NCBI GenBank assembly: GCA_023935145.1
Contig: CM043698.1
Coordinates: forward strand, 86,927,501-86,991,500
Length of the DNA: 64,000 nt
Origin: Bretschneidera sinensis
Lineage: Eukaryota > Streptophyta > Magnoliopsida > Brassicales > Akaniaceae
Direction of reading: 5' to 3'
Below are positions 1 through 12,050 of this stretch, in pieces. How positions within the stretch are numbered: the first letter of the stretch is position 1; the number at the start of each line of letters is the position of its first letter. Below the pieces are notes generated by a model. That model made no database searches. It saw only the letters and a program-made list of their open reading frames with translations, and had not been told where the DNA came from. The translations under genes were made by a program, and so were the position numbers.

Positions 1-1
1 T

Positions 2-952
2 GATCAATCTAAGATTGAATTAATCTCTAAATTACCCACACCTAAGACAGCAAAGGATGTAAGATCTTTCCTTGTTCATGCTGGTTTTTATAGGAGGTTC
101 ATACAAAATTTTTCCAACATATCTAGACCATTATGTGCCCTCATAATTAAAGATGTTCCTTTTGAATTGACTCAATCTTGTCAAGAGGCCTTTAAAACAC
201 TAATTGGAAAGCTTACTTCAGCGCCTATAATGCAGTCATCTGATTGGAATTTACCTTTTGAAATCAAATATGATGCTAGTGACTATGTTGTAGGTACTGT
301 TCTTGGACAGCAAAGAGAGGGAAAACCTTATGTCATTTACTATGCTAGTAAAACTTTAAATAGTGCTCAAATGAACTACTCCACCACTGAAAAAGAATTA
401 CTTGTTGTAGTATTTGCTTTGGAAAAATTTCATGCTTATTTAATTGGTTCTCCTATTCTTATCTTCACAGATCATGCAGCCCTTAAGTATCTCCTTACAA
501 AGAAGGATGCTAAGGCACGACTAATACGGTGGATCCTACTCCTACAAGAATTTGACATCACCATCAAAGACAAGAAAGGAGTGGAGAATATAGTGGCAGA
601 CCATCTCTCAAGGCTTACATTTGAGGACATCTCTGATGACTTGCCAATCAAGGATGATTTTCCGGATGAGCAATTACTTTCTATTACTTCTCTACCATGG
701 TTTGCTCACATTGTGAACTATTTAGCTACCGGTGAGATACCGATGGATTGGAGCGCTCAAGAGAAGAGGAAATTCTTGAATGAGGTACATAATTTTTATT
801 GGGATGACCCCTGTCTTTTCAAGTACTACCCTGACCAAATTTTAAGGTGTTGCATCCCTAATGAAGAGATTTCCAGTGTCTTGGAATTTTGCCACTCCCA
901 AGCTTGTGGAGGCCACTTTTCGATGAAAAAAACCGCTATAAAAATTTTGTAG
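2..952 (+). pseudogene. Athila pol fragment: end of RT and RNase H
   Basis: One frame is open from base 2 to 952, so it begins inside the gene. The first 50 residues carry the RT connection motif ([16 protein letters not shown]). RNase H follows, with acidic catalytic positions in [25 protein letters not shown] and [10 protein letters not shown], and ends near ADHLSRL at about position 610. The rest leads into the integrase zinc-binding region ([10 protein letters not shown]). The role in the family is to degrade the RNA strand during reverse transcription in cytoplasmic particles. The frame breaks at 950 just after an A-rich run, which suggests an indel. This piece itself looks intact, but it cannot work without the missing upstream part. 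Confidence 0.88.
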
Positions 953-1990
953 TGTGGATTTTATTGGCCTACCTTGTTTAAAGATGCAAACATCTATTGT
1001 CGCTCATGTGAAAAGTGTCAGAAGTTAGGAGTTGTGTCTCGTCGTAATATGATGCCCTTAAACCTAATTTTAGTAATCGAAATCTTCGATTGTTGGGGCA
1101 TTGATTTTATGGGACCCTTTCCTCCGTCCTTCGGATACTAATATATCATCATGGCAATAGATTATATATCAAAGTGGGTAGAGGCAGCAGCTTGCCGAAG
1201 CAATGATAATAAAACGGTAATTAAATTTCTTAAGGAAAATGTGTTATCTCGATTTGGTACATCACGTGCTATAATTAGTGATCGAGGTACACATTTTTGC
1301 AACCATTCATTTTAAGCTTTAATGAGAAAATATGGGGTGTTACACAAAATTTCTACAGCCTACCATCCTCAGACTAGTGGACAAGTAGAACTTGCTAATA
1401 GGGAAATTAAACAAATTCTAGAAAAAACGGTCAACCCGGATCGCAAAGATTGGTCTTTGAGACTAGTTGATGCGCTTTAGGCTTATCGTACAGCTTTCAA
1501 AACTCCCTTAGGTATGTCACCTTATAGGCTTGTTTTTGGAAAGTCTTACCACTTACCTGTGGAGCTCGAGCATCGAGCTTATTGGGCCATCAAATCTTTC
1601 AATTTTGACATAGGTGAAGCGGGTAAGCTTAGAAAATTTCAGTTGACCGAGTTAGAGGTGTTAAGAAATGATGCTTATGAGAACTCCAGAATATATAAGG
1701 CAAAGATGAAAGTGTTTCATGATAAAAATATTTTGAGAAAAATATTTAAACCTGATGATCGAGTGTTCTTATATGATTCTAGACTCCATAAGCATCCGGG
1801 AAAACTTCGGTCGAGGTGGACTGGTCCTTTCGTAGTGAAAAATGTTTTTGAAAATGAAGCGGTAGAAATTGAGGATATAAGAGATGGTCGGAGTTTTAAA
1901 GTCAATGGTCAACGACTTAAGATCTTAATAGATAGACAAGATCCAGAAGTGGAAGACATTCCACCTATGGATCCGGTCTATTCACCTTGA
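953..1990 (+). pseudogene. Athila integrase, broken by stops and frameshifts
   Basis: Across several frames the integrase can be read through. The zinc-binding end has CRSCEKCQ near 1000. The catalytic core has Asp in GIDFMGPFPP (about 1095), Asp in IISDRGTHF (about 1280) and Glu in [13 protein letters not shown] (about 1380). The C-terminal part is open at 1514-1990 ([20 protein letters not shown] onward). Integrase would insert the cDNA into the chromosome. In-frame stops lie near 1140, 1314 and 1478, and the frame changes near 955, so no active enzyme can be made. The stop at 1988-1990 is the natural end of pol. Confidence 0.85.
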
Positions 1991-2807
1991 CCACCCAACA
2001 AAGGTATGTTTTTACTTTTATTTTTCTTTTGTTTTGTTTGTTTTATTTTTAGTTAAGTTTATCTTCAGTTTAATTTTTAGTTTTTAGTTTTATTTAATCT
2101 AATTTTTATTTTTACTTATTTTATATATTGTTTTTCTCTGTTTTTTTTTTTTTTGGAACAAACAAGTTTTTGAGAAAACAGGACCAGCACAGCGCCTAAG
2201 CCCAGCCCACGGCGTGCCTCGCCCACCAGGATGTGCACCAGCCCATAATGCACCACGGTCCAACAATTACGCGCCTCGCCACACAGTGCCTGGCCTAGAA
2301 CGTCCACAAGCCATGCCGTGCCTCAGCACTGTGGGCGTTGCAGCGCACAGAAAGGCCACACGCATACACTCCCACTCAAGCCACAGCGCGCCTTCAGCCA
2401 AACCGTGGCTTGACCTGTTCTGCCACCCTAGACTTGGCCCTTTTAAACCCTAAATTCTGCCTTTCTTCTTCATTTCTCTTTTACAAAAAACCGAGCACAT
2501 TCATTTCTCTTTCATCCTCTCTCCAAACGCTCACTTACCCACTCACTTTTACTCAAAATTTCTTGATTCTAACATCATTTCTTGTAGGATTTTGCACTAA
2601 TATTGTAGATTTTGTTGGAAATTTCTCCAAAAAGCTTGGTACTAAGAAGATTTTGGGTTCATCAAGAAAACTTCAAATTGGTAGGTAGTCTTTCTTCTCT
2701 CCAACTTTAGGCATCAAGTAAGCTAAATTTCTTCTCTTTGTTGTTCATTTGTGCTATTTGGGTGGTTGATTTTGAATTAGTACTATTGTTCTACATATTT
2801 GATTCAA
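1991..2807 (+). other. Spacer between Athila pol and the 3' ORF
   Basis: This non-coding stretch follows the pol stop. It starts with a T-rich tract (about 2000-2155, with a T run near 2140) and then has a GC-rich patch at 2190-2450 unlike its surroundings. Short ORFs here show no recognisable domain. In Athila elements this interval normally carries the leader for the downstream ORF. I see no gene in it. Confidence 0.55.
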
Positions 2808-3926
2808 ATGGCACCTAAACCTAAGAGATAAAGGGGGAAACAAGCACAAGAGTATGATGAGGGCAAATTTGTTAGTTTTGAGGCTAGTGAGAGATATGTT
2901 AGGATGATGCACACTATAAAACATATTCCTGAGAGAGGATTCAACATAACAGAAAGAGCAAACCCCACCTTGTTTAGAATGATTATTGATAGGCATTGGG
3001 GTACATTTGCTAGCCAACCACCTCATTCCCTCACAAATATGGTTAGAGAATTCTATGCTAATGTCGAAGAACATAAGAATGGTAAGGTGAAAGTGAGAGG
3101 AAAAATAGTTTCTTTTAGAAGCACATCTATCAACAAATTCTATGGGCTCCCTGACATAGAAAACAGTGAGTATATTGCTTATGCGTCTAATATTAATTAT
3201 GAAGAAATTTGCAATACTCTTTGTATTCTGGGCACTACATGGAAAATGACAGGTGATATCCCTGTCACCTTGCCCGGTACTTCTGACTATCAATGCTAGA
3301 GCTTGGTAATATTTTGTATGTCAGAGATTGATGCCTGCCACGCACTATAGTGACCTTACTGTTGAGATAGCTGTGCTGATTTATGCCATTTTGATGGGCA
3401 TGACTATTGATGTGGGTCAGATCATATTTAATTCTATCATACACATTGTACAACAAAAGCTTGGATTGTATTTGCCTTCCTTACAATTATGCATCCAAGT
3501 CGGAGTTCAGTACAGTCCTGATGAGGATGCCCAGCAACCAAAGAAGCCTATCGATGATGGCATGCTCACTCAAATTAAAGCCTTAAGGCCGCTAGTTCCG
3601 GGAGAGAGAGCGATGATTGCAGCTCCCCCTCCCCCTAGGCATTTCACTATTGTAGAGCGCCTTGAACATTTAAAGATTCGTTTTAATGAGCAACATAAAT
3701 TTTGCATGATAGATTTGATCGTCAGGAATGTTTCTTGGCTAGGCAAGCTGATTATCAAGCGGCGGTGTACTCTTCTTTTGGTCATATGTACCAACACCTT
3801 GCCTCCGCTACTGGTTATGACATGGATCACTTTCCCACTTTGCCACCCTATCCAGGTTCATCTTATGATCCAACTCTTGAGGAAGGTGAAGAGAATGAAG
3901 AAGAGGATGATGACATAAAGGATTAA
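2808..3926 (+). pseudogene. Athila 3' ORF with plant 'Transposase_32'-like domain
   Basis: The start is ATG at 2808 (MAPKPKR), followed at once by an in-frame stop. The frame is then open to 3299 and contains FYANVEEHKNGKVKVRGK and NKFYGLPDIENSEY, the hallmark of the domain called 'putative plant transposon protein' (Transposase_32). It is carried by Athila-type elements at the place where other lineages have an env-like gene. Two shifts of frame, near 3300 and near 3700, are needed to follow the protein through LLIYAILMGMTIDVG-like sequence to an acidic tail (EEGEENEEEDDDIKD) ending at 3926. The function in the family is not established. Identification rests on remembered motif similarity. 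Confidence 0.75.
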
Positions 3927-5637
3927 TTTTGGTTTCTAGCTTGTTTGTTTCCTTTTATTTTATTTTACTTGTTATCGGATGACTGTACTAACATTCTTTT
4001 TCTTTTCCTTTTCATTATTTTATTTTTCGCACTTTATTTTCATTTTTAGTTATTTCTTTCCATTTCATGTGTTCACCCAACATACGGTGGGAATCTTAAT
4101 GGTACGCCACAGTTGCTTTCCTTTTGTTGCTTTGTTCTATATTGTAGATCGGAATTTCAGCATGAGGAATGGCATGCAATTCATATGATGGTGCACAATT
4201 TTCAGCGCGTGTGCACTTTTTCTCAAAAAAGGAGTTTCTTTTACCTTTTCTTTCACATTGAGGACAACGTAATTTTTAAGTAAGGGGTGGAGGAAACGTA
4301 TTATTTTTGAATTGTTTGGTGCTACTTTCCATTTTTGTTTGTTTTTAGCATGCTTTGTGTTAGCCTTAGAGTTAATTCACATGTCAATAATATGAACTTA
4401 ATTAAGATAGCATATAGCATTTAGAAGAAGTTAAATGTTGCTTCGGTTTGAGAATAATTTAAGTGTCAATCTTCATTTGGTTTGAGACTCTAGCTTGCAG
4501 TAAGATTGTATGATTAGTCTAAAACATTTAGAGAAGTTTTATATGTGACTGGTTGTGAATACTTTTGCGGTCTCAACAAGCTCTAGAACTTATTTGATAA
4601 TCACTTGAGGCGAATTCCTAGAATGCACATTACTTAGGATATGATATAGGCCATTTTTGAATCGTTTAAGCCTTTCAAACCTACCATTGCTATATTTATC
4701 GCTAGTCACCTATTTGAGCCTTTTCTCGGAAAACAATTTGAGCCTTGTTTCTTTCAAATAGCCCATTCACTTACCTTTATGAGCCTAAAAATATTTTATC
4801 CTTACTCTTCTTTTAAAAGAACTTAGTTATATACATTTGTTGAGAAGCACTTAAAAGAAGTAAGGATGGAAATATGAAAAAATATTAATACCACAACCCA
4901 AGTACATTAAAGAAGATAAGTTGGGGGTTGTGGAAAATAAAAAAAATGAAAAAGGAGGTGAATGGTCTTATGCCAAAATACAAAAGAAAAGAAAAGAAAA
5001 GAAAAAGAGAAGTGAATTATGGCAAAGAGAGAAGAAAAGAAAAGAAAAGTGGTGACTTATTAAGAGATATGCTCTTATAAAAATAGGTTGAAAGAGTTGG
5101 GTGTTGAAGTAAAGGTTATCAAGTGCTTAAAGTGGTTGTGTTTAAAACTAAGAGATTAAGTTCTTTTACTTGTTGAATCATTCCCGTTCTTTCTTAACAT
5201 TCTCCTTAGTCGAACGTTACAAGCTTATCAAAGACCTATTGATCCAATGTAGTGTGATTTTTCTACAATAGTGGAGAGTGATTTGAAAAATAAGCCTATG
5301 GAGCTTGATTTGTGATTGATTTCATGCAATTCATTATGTTTTTAGAGGCCAAGACTTGTATTCATGAATGTTATGCATAAAATCATCCGGGTGTTCGGAC
5401 TAATGGATTGTGGTAAGATAGATGTTAAGAGTCGATAACGATTTTAAGATTGATGTTTGGATTACTTTTGGACTTAAGTAATATTTAATGATTCTATGTG
5501 TTGTATATTATGTGCAATTTCTGAGACAAAAAGTGAATTGTTCTTGGTTTAATGCTAGCATTGCTCTACCTTGTTTTGACTCCTACAATAGAATTCATCT
5601 CTTGTTTTCGCTTGAATTGCTAGGGACTAGCAATAAG
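3927..5637 (+). other. Athila 3' non-coding region
   Basis: No credible gene is present. The stretch contains the motif ATTGAGGACAACGTAATT (about 4257) followed by AAGGGGTGGAGG, a pairing seen in Athila 3' regions. It also has a purine-rich AAAAG repeat tract (about 4980-5050) and a perfect second copy of the polypurine tract at 4919. ORFs are short and unsupported. Confidence 0.6.
4919..4932 (+). other. Internal polypurine-tract copy
   Basis: The 14 bases AGTTGGGGGTTGTG are identical to those at 5640-5653, where they overlap the start of the 3' LTR. A second tract about 720 bases upstream could serve as an extra plus-strand primer site. That role is inferred. Confidence 0.5.
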
Positions 5638-5651
5638 CTAGTTGGGGGTTG
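5638..5651 (+). other. Polypurine tract before Athila 3' LTR
   Basis: The run CTAGTTGGGGGTTG lies directly against the LTR start TGATGAG. A polypurine tract primes plus-strand DNA synthesis and fixes the LTR edge. The second Athila element in the window has the same arrangement, which supports the boundary. Confidence 0.75.
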
Positions 5652-6942
5652 TGATGAGAATCACAAAATGCATCTTAACAATACTTAATTGTTAGCATTT
5701 TAGGGTTGATCTAGGTTTTAATTGCACTTTTATACGTTAACAACTCTAAAGTGTCATTCTTGGATCATTGATCTATTTCGGTGCATTTTCAGGTACTTTA
5801 AGCTAAAAGAGGAGGAAAAGTCATCATTGCTTGAAGCCTAAAGACTCGAGGCATACCGGAGTGAAGGCATGGTTGTGGAAGGACAAATGAAGAAAAATCA
5901 AGTCTTGAATGTGTGCGCTGCGGCCTGAAAATATCAAAGCCTTGGCCTCCAGAACCGAGCCAAAAGAGTAAGAAAGAAGCTTCAGTGGAAATCGCAGCCT
6001 GGACTAGGCAGGGCCGCGGCCTCCAGAAAGGGGAGAAACTAAAGCCAAGGCAAGGGCCGCGGCGCCCATAAGTGAGAGTCGCGGTGCACACACGGTCCTC
6101 CTCTCCGAGTTATGACTTAATTAGGACTTTTTAAACCCTAAAACATCCTTAGACCTTGTGTATTATAAATAAACCACTTAGGGTTTGTGAAGTGATATCT
6201 TTGGAAGTCTGAAAAACTTAAGAAGGTTACCACACTCTCCTCCATCAAAGAGTTTAACCATGAACCTCATGGCGAATTAATCTCTAAGCAAAGCAAAAGG
6301 ATGAATCCCTAGGTGTAGTTGTTCTTATTTTCCTTTCTTGATTCAATTGTAGTTGGGCTTCATTTTCAAAACATTGTTATGTGTTACTCTTTTATCTAAT
6401 TAAAGGATTTTCTCTTAATCCGGTGATTGTATCTTTATGTTTGATCTAAGTCTAGTCATGCTCTTCTTATGTCAAGATTATTGGGTATGATTGAGTCCGG
6501 TAGATTTATCTTTTAGGTTTGTCTATTACTGCATTATTGCCATTAATGATATATTATCGTTTCTTGATAAATCTATAGGATAGGTTATGTGTGCTTAACT
6601 CAAAAGAGTAATTCATATCAATTACATTAGGGTTTATATATGCGCTTGATTGAATATTTGCCTATTACTCGTTTGGGATGTGAAACTTGCAATCGAGATA
6701 AAAACAACTGAATTAAAGATTAGAATAAAGCAACGAACCTAGGGAGGATTCCCGGAACCTTGTTGTTTCTTTATCATATATTTCAATCTACTTACACAAT
6801 TACTTCATTATTCATATCTTCTCACTTGATTGTTATCATTCGTGTTAAGGTTTACACTTTTCCTTCGTAGACCGCTTTTCCTTGTGGGATCGATACCTCA
6901 AAACTGTGCTACAACTACTGCGTTATACTTTGGGCGTAATCA
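5652..6942 (+). repeat. Athila 3' LTR (about 1.29 kb)
   Basis: The LTR starts TGATGAGAATCAC after the polypurine tract and ends GGGCGTAATCA. The next base begins Tekay integrase sequence (AGTCCTGAAAAG) that matches the uninterrupted copy at 33204. The terminal TGAT...ATCA inverted repeat supports both edges. TATAAATA at 6164-6171 is a likely promoter core. The 5' LTR lies outside the window, so age and target-site duplication cannot be judged. Confidence 0.8.
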
Positions 6943-7583
6943 AGTCCTGAAAAGTTGGCTGAATTGTATGTAGCGAAGATAGTAAGATTACATGGAGTAC
7001 CCTTGAACATTGTATCAGATAAAGATTCTAGATTTACCTCTAGATTTTATAGAGGTTTTCAAGAAGCAACGGGTATGCAATTACAGTTTAGTATAGCTTT
7101 TCATCCACAAACTGATAGGCAGACAGAGAGGATCATCAAAATACTAGAAGATATACTGAGGGCAAGTGTATTGAGTTTCTCAGTGAGCTGGGATGCTTAT
7201 TTGCCTTTGATCGAGTTTGCATACAATAATCAGTAGCAAACTAGTATTGGGATGGCACCATTTGAGGCTTTATATGGTAGGAGGTGTAGAATTCCAATAT
7301 GTTGGGAAGAAGTTGAAGAGAGAAGATATTTGGTCCAGAAATGATAGATTTGACTACTGAGATGATCAAACTAGTTAGACGGAACCTTAGAGCAGCACAG
7401 AACAGACAGAATGGATATGCTGATAATAGAAGATGACCTATCGAGTTTCAAGTTAGTGATTGGGTATTTTTGAAAATATCTCCGTGGAAGGGTGTGTTGA
7501 GATTTAAAAAGAAAGGAAAGTTGAGCCCGAGATTTGTGGGGCCATATGAGGTGATTGAGAGAGTTGAACTAGTAGTATATCAA
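6943..7583 (+). pseudogene. Tekay-type integrase remnant interrupted by the Athila element
   Basis: The sequence matches 33204-33840 of the Tekay element closely. It encodes the integrase core with Asp in NIVSDKDSRF, HPQTD, and Glu in the TERIIK segment. The open stretch 6955-7236 ends at a stop (YNNQ-stop), PFEALYGRRC follows, and the frame then breaks near 7330. Similarity is lost at about 7583. The match begins exactly at the Athila LTR end, so this is the right-hand part of a second Tekay copy whose left part should lie upstream of the window. It keeps two bases that copy 1 lost near 33265. Confidence 0.85.
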
Positions 7584-7880
7584 TAATGGATGAGCTAAGG
7601 TCACCGTCATGTTTGTGGGGTTGAATGTGCCTGATAGGAATAAATGAAATCCATTTTGGATTATCGGTTACCAAACGTGTGCGTTTTAGGTTAAAAAAGT
7701 TTATAACTTAGTGATTTTAAGGGAAAATTGTAAAATACTTATCTAATGGATGAGCTGATGTCATCGTCACGTCCGTGGGGTCGAATGTGACTAGTGAAAA
7801 CAAATCAAATCCGTTTTGGATCATTGGTTTCCAAACGTGTGCGTTTTAGGCTAAAAAAGTTCGTAACTTAGCGCTTTCCT
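7584..7880 (+). repeat. 160-bp tandem duplication
   Basis: Two imperfect head-to-tail copies start with TAATGGATGAGCT at 7584 and 7744. Both contain CCAAACGTGTGCGTTTTAGG and end near AACTTAG. A short third echo of the end (CTAACTTAGCG) lies at 7878-7888. There is no coding content. It may come from an LTR of the neighbouring Tekay copy, but no matching LTR is seen in the window. Confidence 0.7.
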
Positions 7881-8189
7881 AACTTAGCGTTTTCCTTCAA
7901 TAATGGTTTTAATTTTGTTTCAAGTGTGTGATTAAAATATGATTAACAAGGGAGTCGACGAGGGTCGAGGACTAGCCTCTTCGACACTGCTAGGACCCTC
8001 AGAACCCAATTTGTTTTTTTTTTTCCATAATTAATGTTTTGAGAATATTATAAAATTTTGAGATATTGATATATATGTGGCAAACGTATTTTGTTGTTAT
8101 TTTGTTGTATTGATTGATATAATTAGGATTTGATCCAATGTTGAATGTAATTTTAACAAATTTTGAACAGTATTATAAATCATTTTTTA
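7881..8189. other. Gene-free AT-rich spacer
   Basis: A GC-richer island (GTCGACGAGGGTCGAGGAC, about 7953) resembles parts of gypsy LTRs. The remainder is AT-rich and no gene is seen. Confidence 0.4.
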
Positions 8190-8480
8190 AATAAATATTT
8201 TTTTTATCAACAACGGGAGCCTGTCGCTAATGTCCAATGGAAAATAAAATAATAAGAAAAAATATTTTTAATGACGACACTAGCGACAAGACCCGTCCCT
8301 GATATATTTTGAAAAAAATAAAAAATAGCAAAATATTTTCAGCGATGGGATATACCATTGCAAATACTTGTTTATTATCAACGACATGAATCCTTTCCCC
8401 AATGCCTCATTGATATTCATAAAATTCCGTCTCAACATCATCGCTGATATTCATATCTGCGATGGGATTTTGTCTCGTTG
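8190..8480. repeat. Degenerate subterminal-repeat-like patch, possibly CACTA-type
   Basis: Short motifs of the type GCGAYGG...CCGTCGC recur in both orientations: CCTGTCGCTAATG, ACTAGCGACAAGACCC, CAGCGATGGGATATACC, CATCGCTGATATTC and TGCGATGGGATTTTGTC. Clusters like this are common near the ends of plant CACTA elements. No CACTA terminus or transposase is seen, so the class is a guess. Confidence 0.35.
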
Positions 8481-8843
8481 TTGATTATAAAATTAATCAA
8501 TTATTTTTTTTCCTTTTACAAAAATATTTATCTTTTTATTTGATTTCGAGACTAATATTAAATAAGCAAATTAAGGATGTAGATTTTATTATAAGGATTC
8601 CTTAGTTATATGTAGACTTTCTCTATGTATGTATGCAAAATAATCAAATGGAAAAAAAAAAAAAAAGTTCAAGCAAAAAGAGATGAAATAAGATGATAGA
8701 AAAAAAAAAAAAAAAAAGGAGTAAAACGATAGCATTTAAAGTGAGGATATTATGTGGTCGTTATGGTGTCAGTTGAGAGACCAAATAAATAATTTAGAAC
8801 GAACTGGACCACATTAAATTGATTGAGTGGGTTTCAACATAAG

Positions 8844-8934
8844 AGCCCATGGTTTGTCATTTGATTATCTAAGAGAAGTCAAAGGACAAAATCGTAAATC
8901 AAAGAATTAGGGTTTTGAAACCCTGCTTATATAG
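8844..8934 (+). promoter_or_regulatory. eL42 core promoter: site II, telo-box, TATA
   Basis: AGCCCA at 8844-8849 is a site II element (TGGGCT) on the other strand. TTAGGGTTT at 8907-8915 is a telo-box (AAACCCTAA) on the other strand. TATATAG lies at 8928-8934. Site II elements with telo-boxes are a known pairing upstream of plant ribosomal-protein genes. Transcription would start near 8960, leaving about 70 bases of leader before the ATG at 9030. Confidence 0.65.
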
Positions 8935-9029
8935 TTATAGACTTATAGTTTTACTGAGCACCCCTGGTAGTGGAGGAGGAAGCTCGGCTCTCTATCTCGA
9001 AGCTTCTCTAGATAAGAAGATAAAACAAA

Positions 9030-10777
<1,748 letters not shown>

Positions 10778-12050
10778 ATGTGTCATTGTCTTATTTTTAA
10801 TATTTAATTTTTTTAACTTGTTGGAACTAAAGCCAGCATGGGATAATCTCTTTAAGTTGTAATATTTTTTACTTTATGCTTTTGATTCCAGTTTTTGAGG
10901 TGTTTTTAGAATTATGTTTATGATGTCAGTGGACTTGAATGATTATTATTTAATGAGCATCATCTAAGTAGTTATTATAGAACGGTTATGGTATGAAGAA
11001 ATTGGTGTTGTTTTGCGCTTGACAAAGATAGTTTGAACCTTGAGGAATGATCAGGATTAATATCGTATCCTAAATGGCGTTTGAAATCGTTATCTTGAAT
11101 GCTTTATTTTGTCATGGATTGTCTGATCAATCATTGTTGTGCAAGGATATGAATGTCAGAATGATGCAGGAAGAATTAATATTGCGTAACATACTAATTT
11201 TCTTTTAATTTAAACAATTTAATATACAGTAACTAAATTTGTCAACATACTGGCAACAAATAAGCTCCTTTGTAAATTGTAACTTTAAATTTGTTTGCTT
11301 TGCTTAACATGTTGGTCTTTAATATTGTTAAATGGACCTCTCACCTCAGTGAAAGTATTTCTTTTATCGTCAAGTTGTAGTTTAAATATGATATGAATGC
11401 TGAGATGAGAGGCATAATTGACAGGCATATGATTAGTTTTTGTTGCTTTGATCAATTTTGAGACAAGAATATCTATGATGTTATTGTAGCTCATATGCAT
11501 AAAAAAAAAACTTAGGATCTTTGCTTTTGGATTATCGGGTTCCTTCTCTGTTGATCTACCATAAAGAAAAACGTAGGATTGTTGCTGCATCTTTGAGGAG
11601 CACCTGTAACAAGCTTGATTCAGAGTGCACACTTAATTGAGATGGAATTTCCTTTGGAAAATTACATCAATGCACGAACACACCGTTGTTCACCATATTT
11701 AATACCTATTTAATCCCTCCTCCTGTCGGTGCTTAGTACATTACCGGTTGCTTTTGGTGTTGTGAGACCGTTACGTTGGTCTTTGTAAGCTTTCATGGTC
11801 TCTAGCAGCTGTATCAGAATGATTCTGTCTAAACTGGGTTGCAGTTTTTTTACCTATACTTCTTTGTATCAAGATGGACGACATCTTTCAAAAAATCCAA
11901 ATCCTGTTGCATTCAACTCATCATTTCCTGTTGTTTCTTTATTATTTTACATCAGTAACTTTGTAAATCAAAATATGATCACCATACACTCCATCAAAAT
12001 AACACCCAAAAAAATATATGAAAAGGGTTAAAAAAGAAGAAGAAAAGAAA
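10778..12050. other. Spacer between the converging eL42 and IQD genes
   Basis: It contains the 3' untranslated region of eL42 (T-rich, from 10778 to roughly 10960) and, at the right side, that of the IQD gene on the other strand. ORFs at 11285-11632 and 11795-12031 show no domain and look like chance. Nothing else is recognised. Confidence 0.5.

Larger units (their letters stand above)
1..6942 (+). mobile_element. Athila-lineage LTR retrotransposon (5' part outside window)
   Basis: This is the 3' two-thirds of a Ty3/gypsy element of the Athila lineage. In order it holds the end of reverse transcriptase, RNase H, integrase, a spacer, an extra 3' ORF with the plant 'Transposase_32'-type domain, a long non-coding 3' region, a polypurine tract, and a 3' LTR starting TGATGAG and ending CA. 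The order pol, then extra ORF, then long 3' region is known for Athila. The integrase and the extra ORF contain stops and frameshifts, so the copy is defective. At 6942/6943 the sequence switches to Tekay-type integrase, so the element sits inside another retrotransposon. The 5' LTR, gag, protease and most of RT must lie upstream of the window. Confidence 0.88.

Noticed and set aside
2214..2688. ORFs of 79 and 116 codons in a GC-richer patch
   Set aside because: There is no domain, and the patch lies in the spacer between Athila pol and the 3' ORF. The higher GC content alone is not evidence of a gene.
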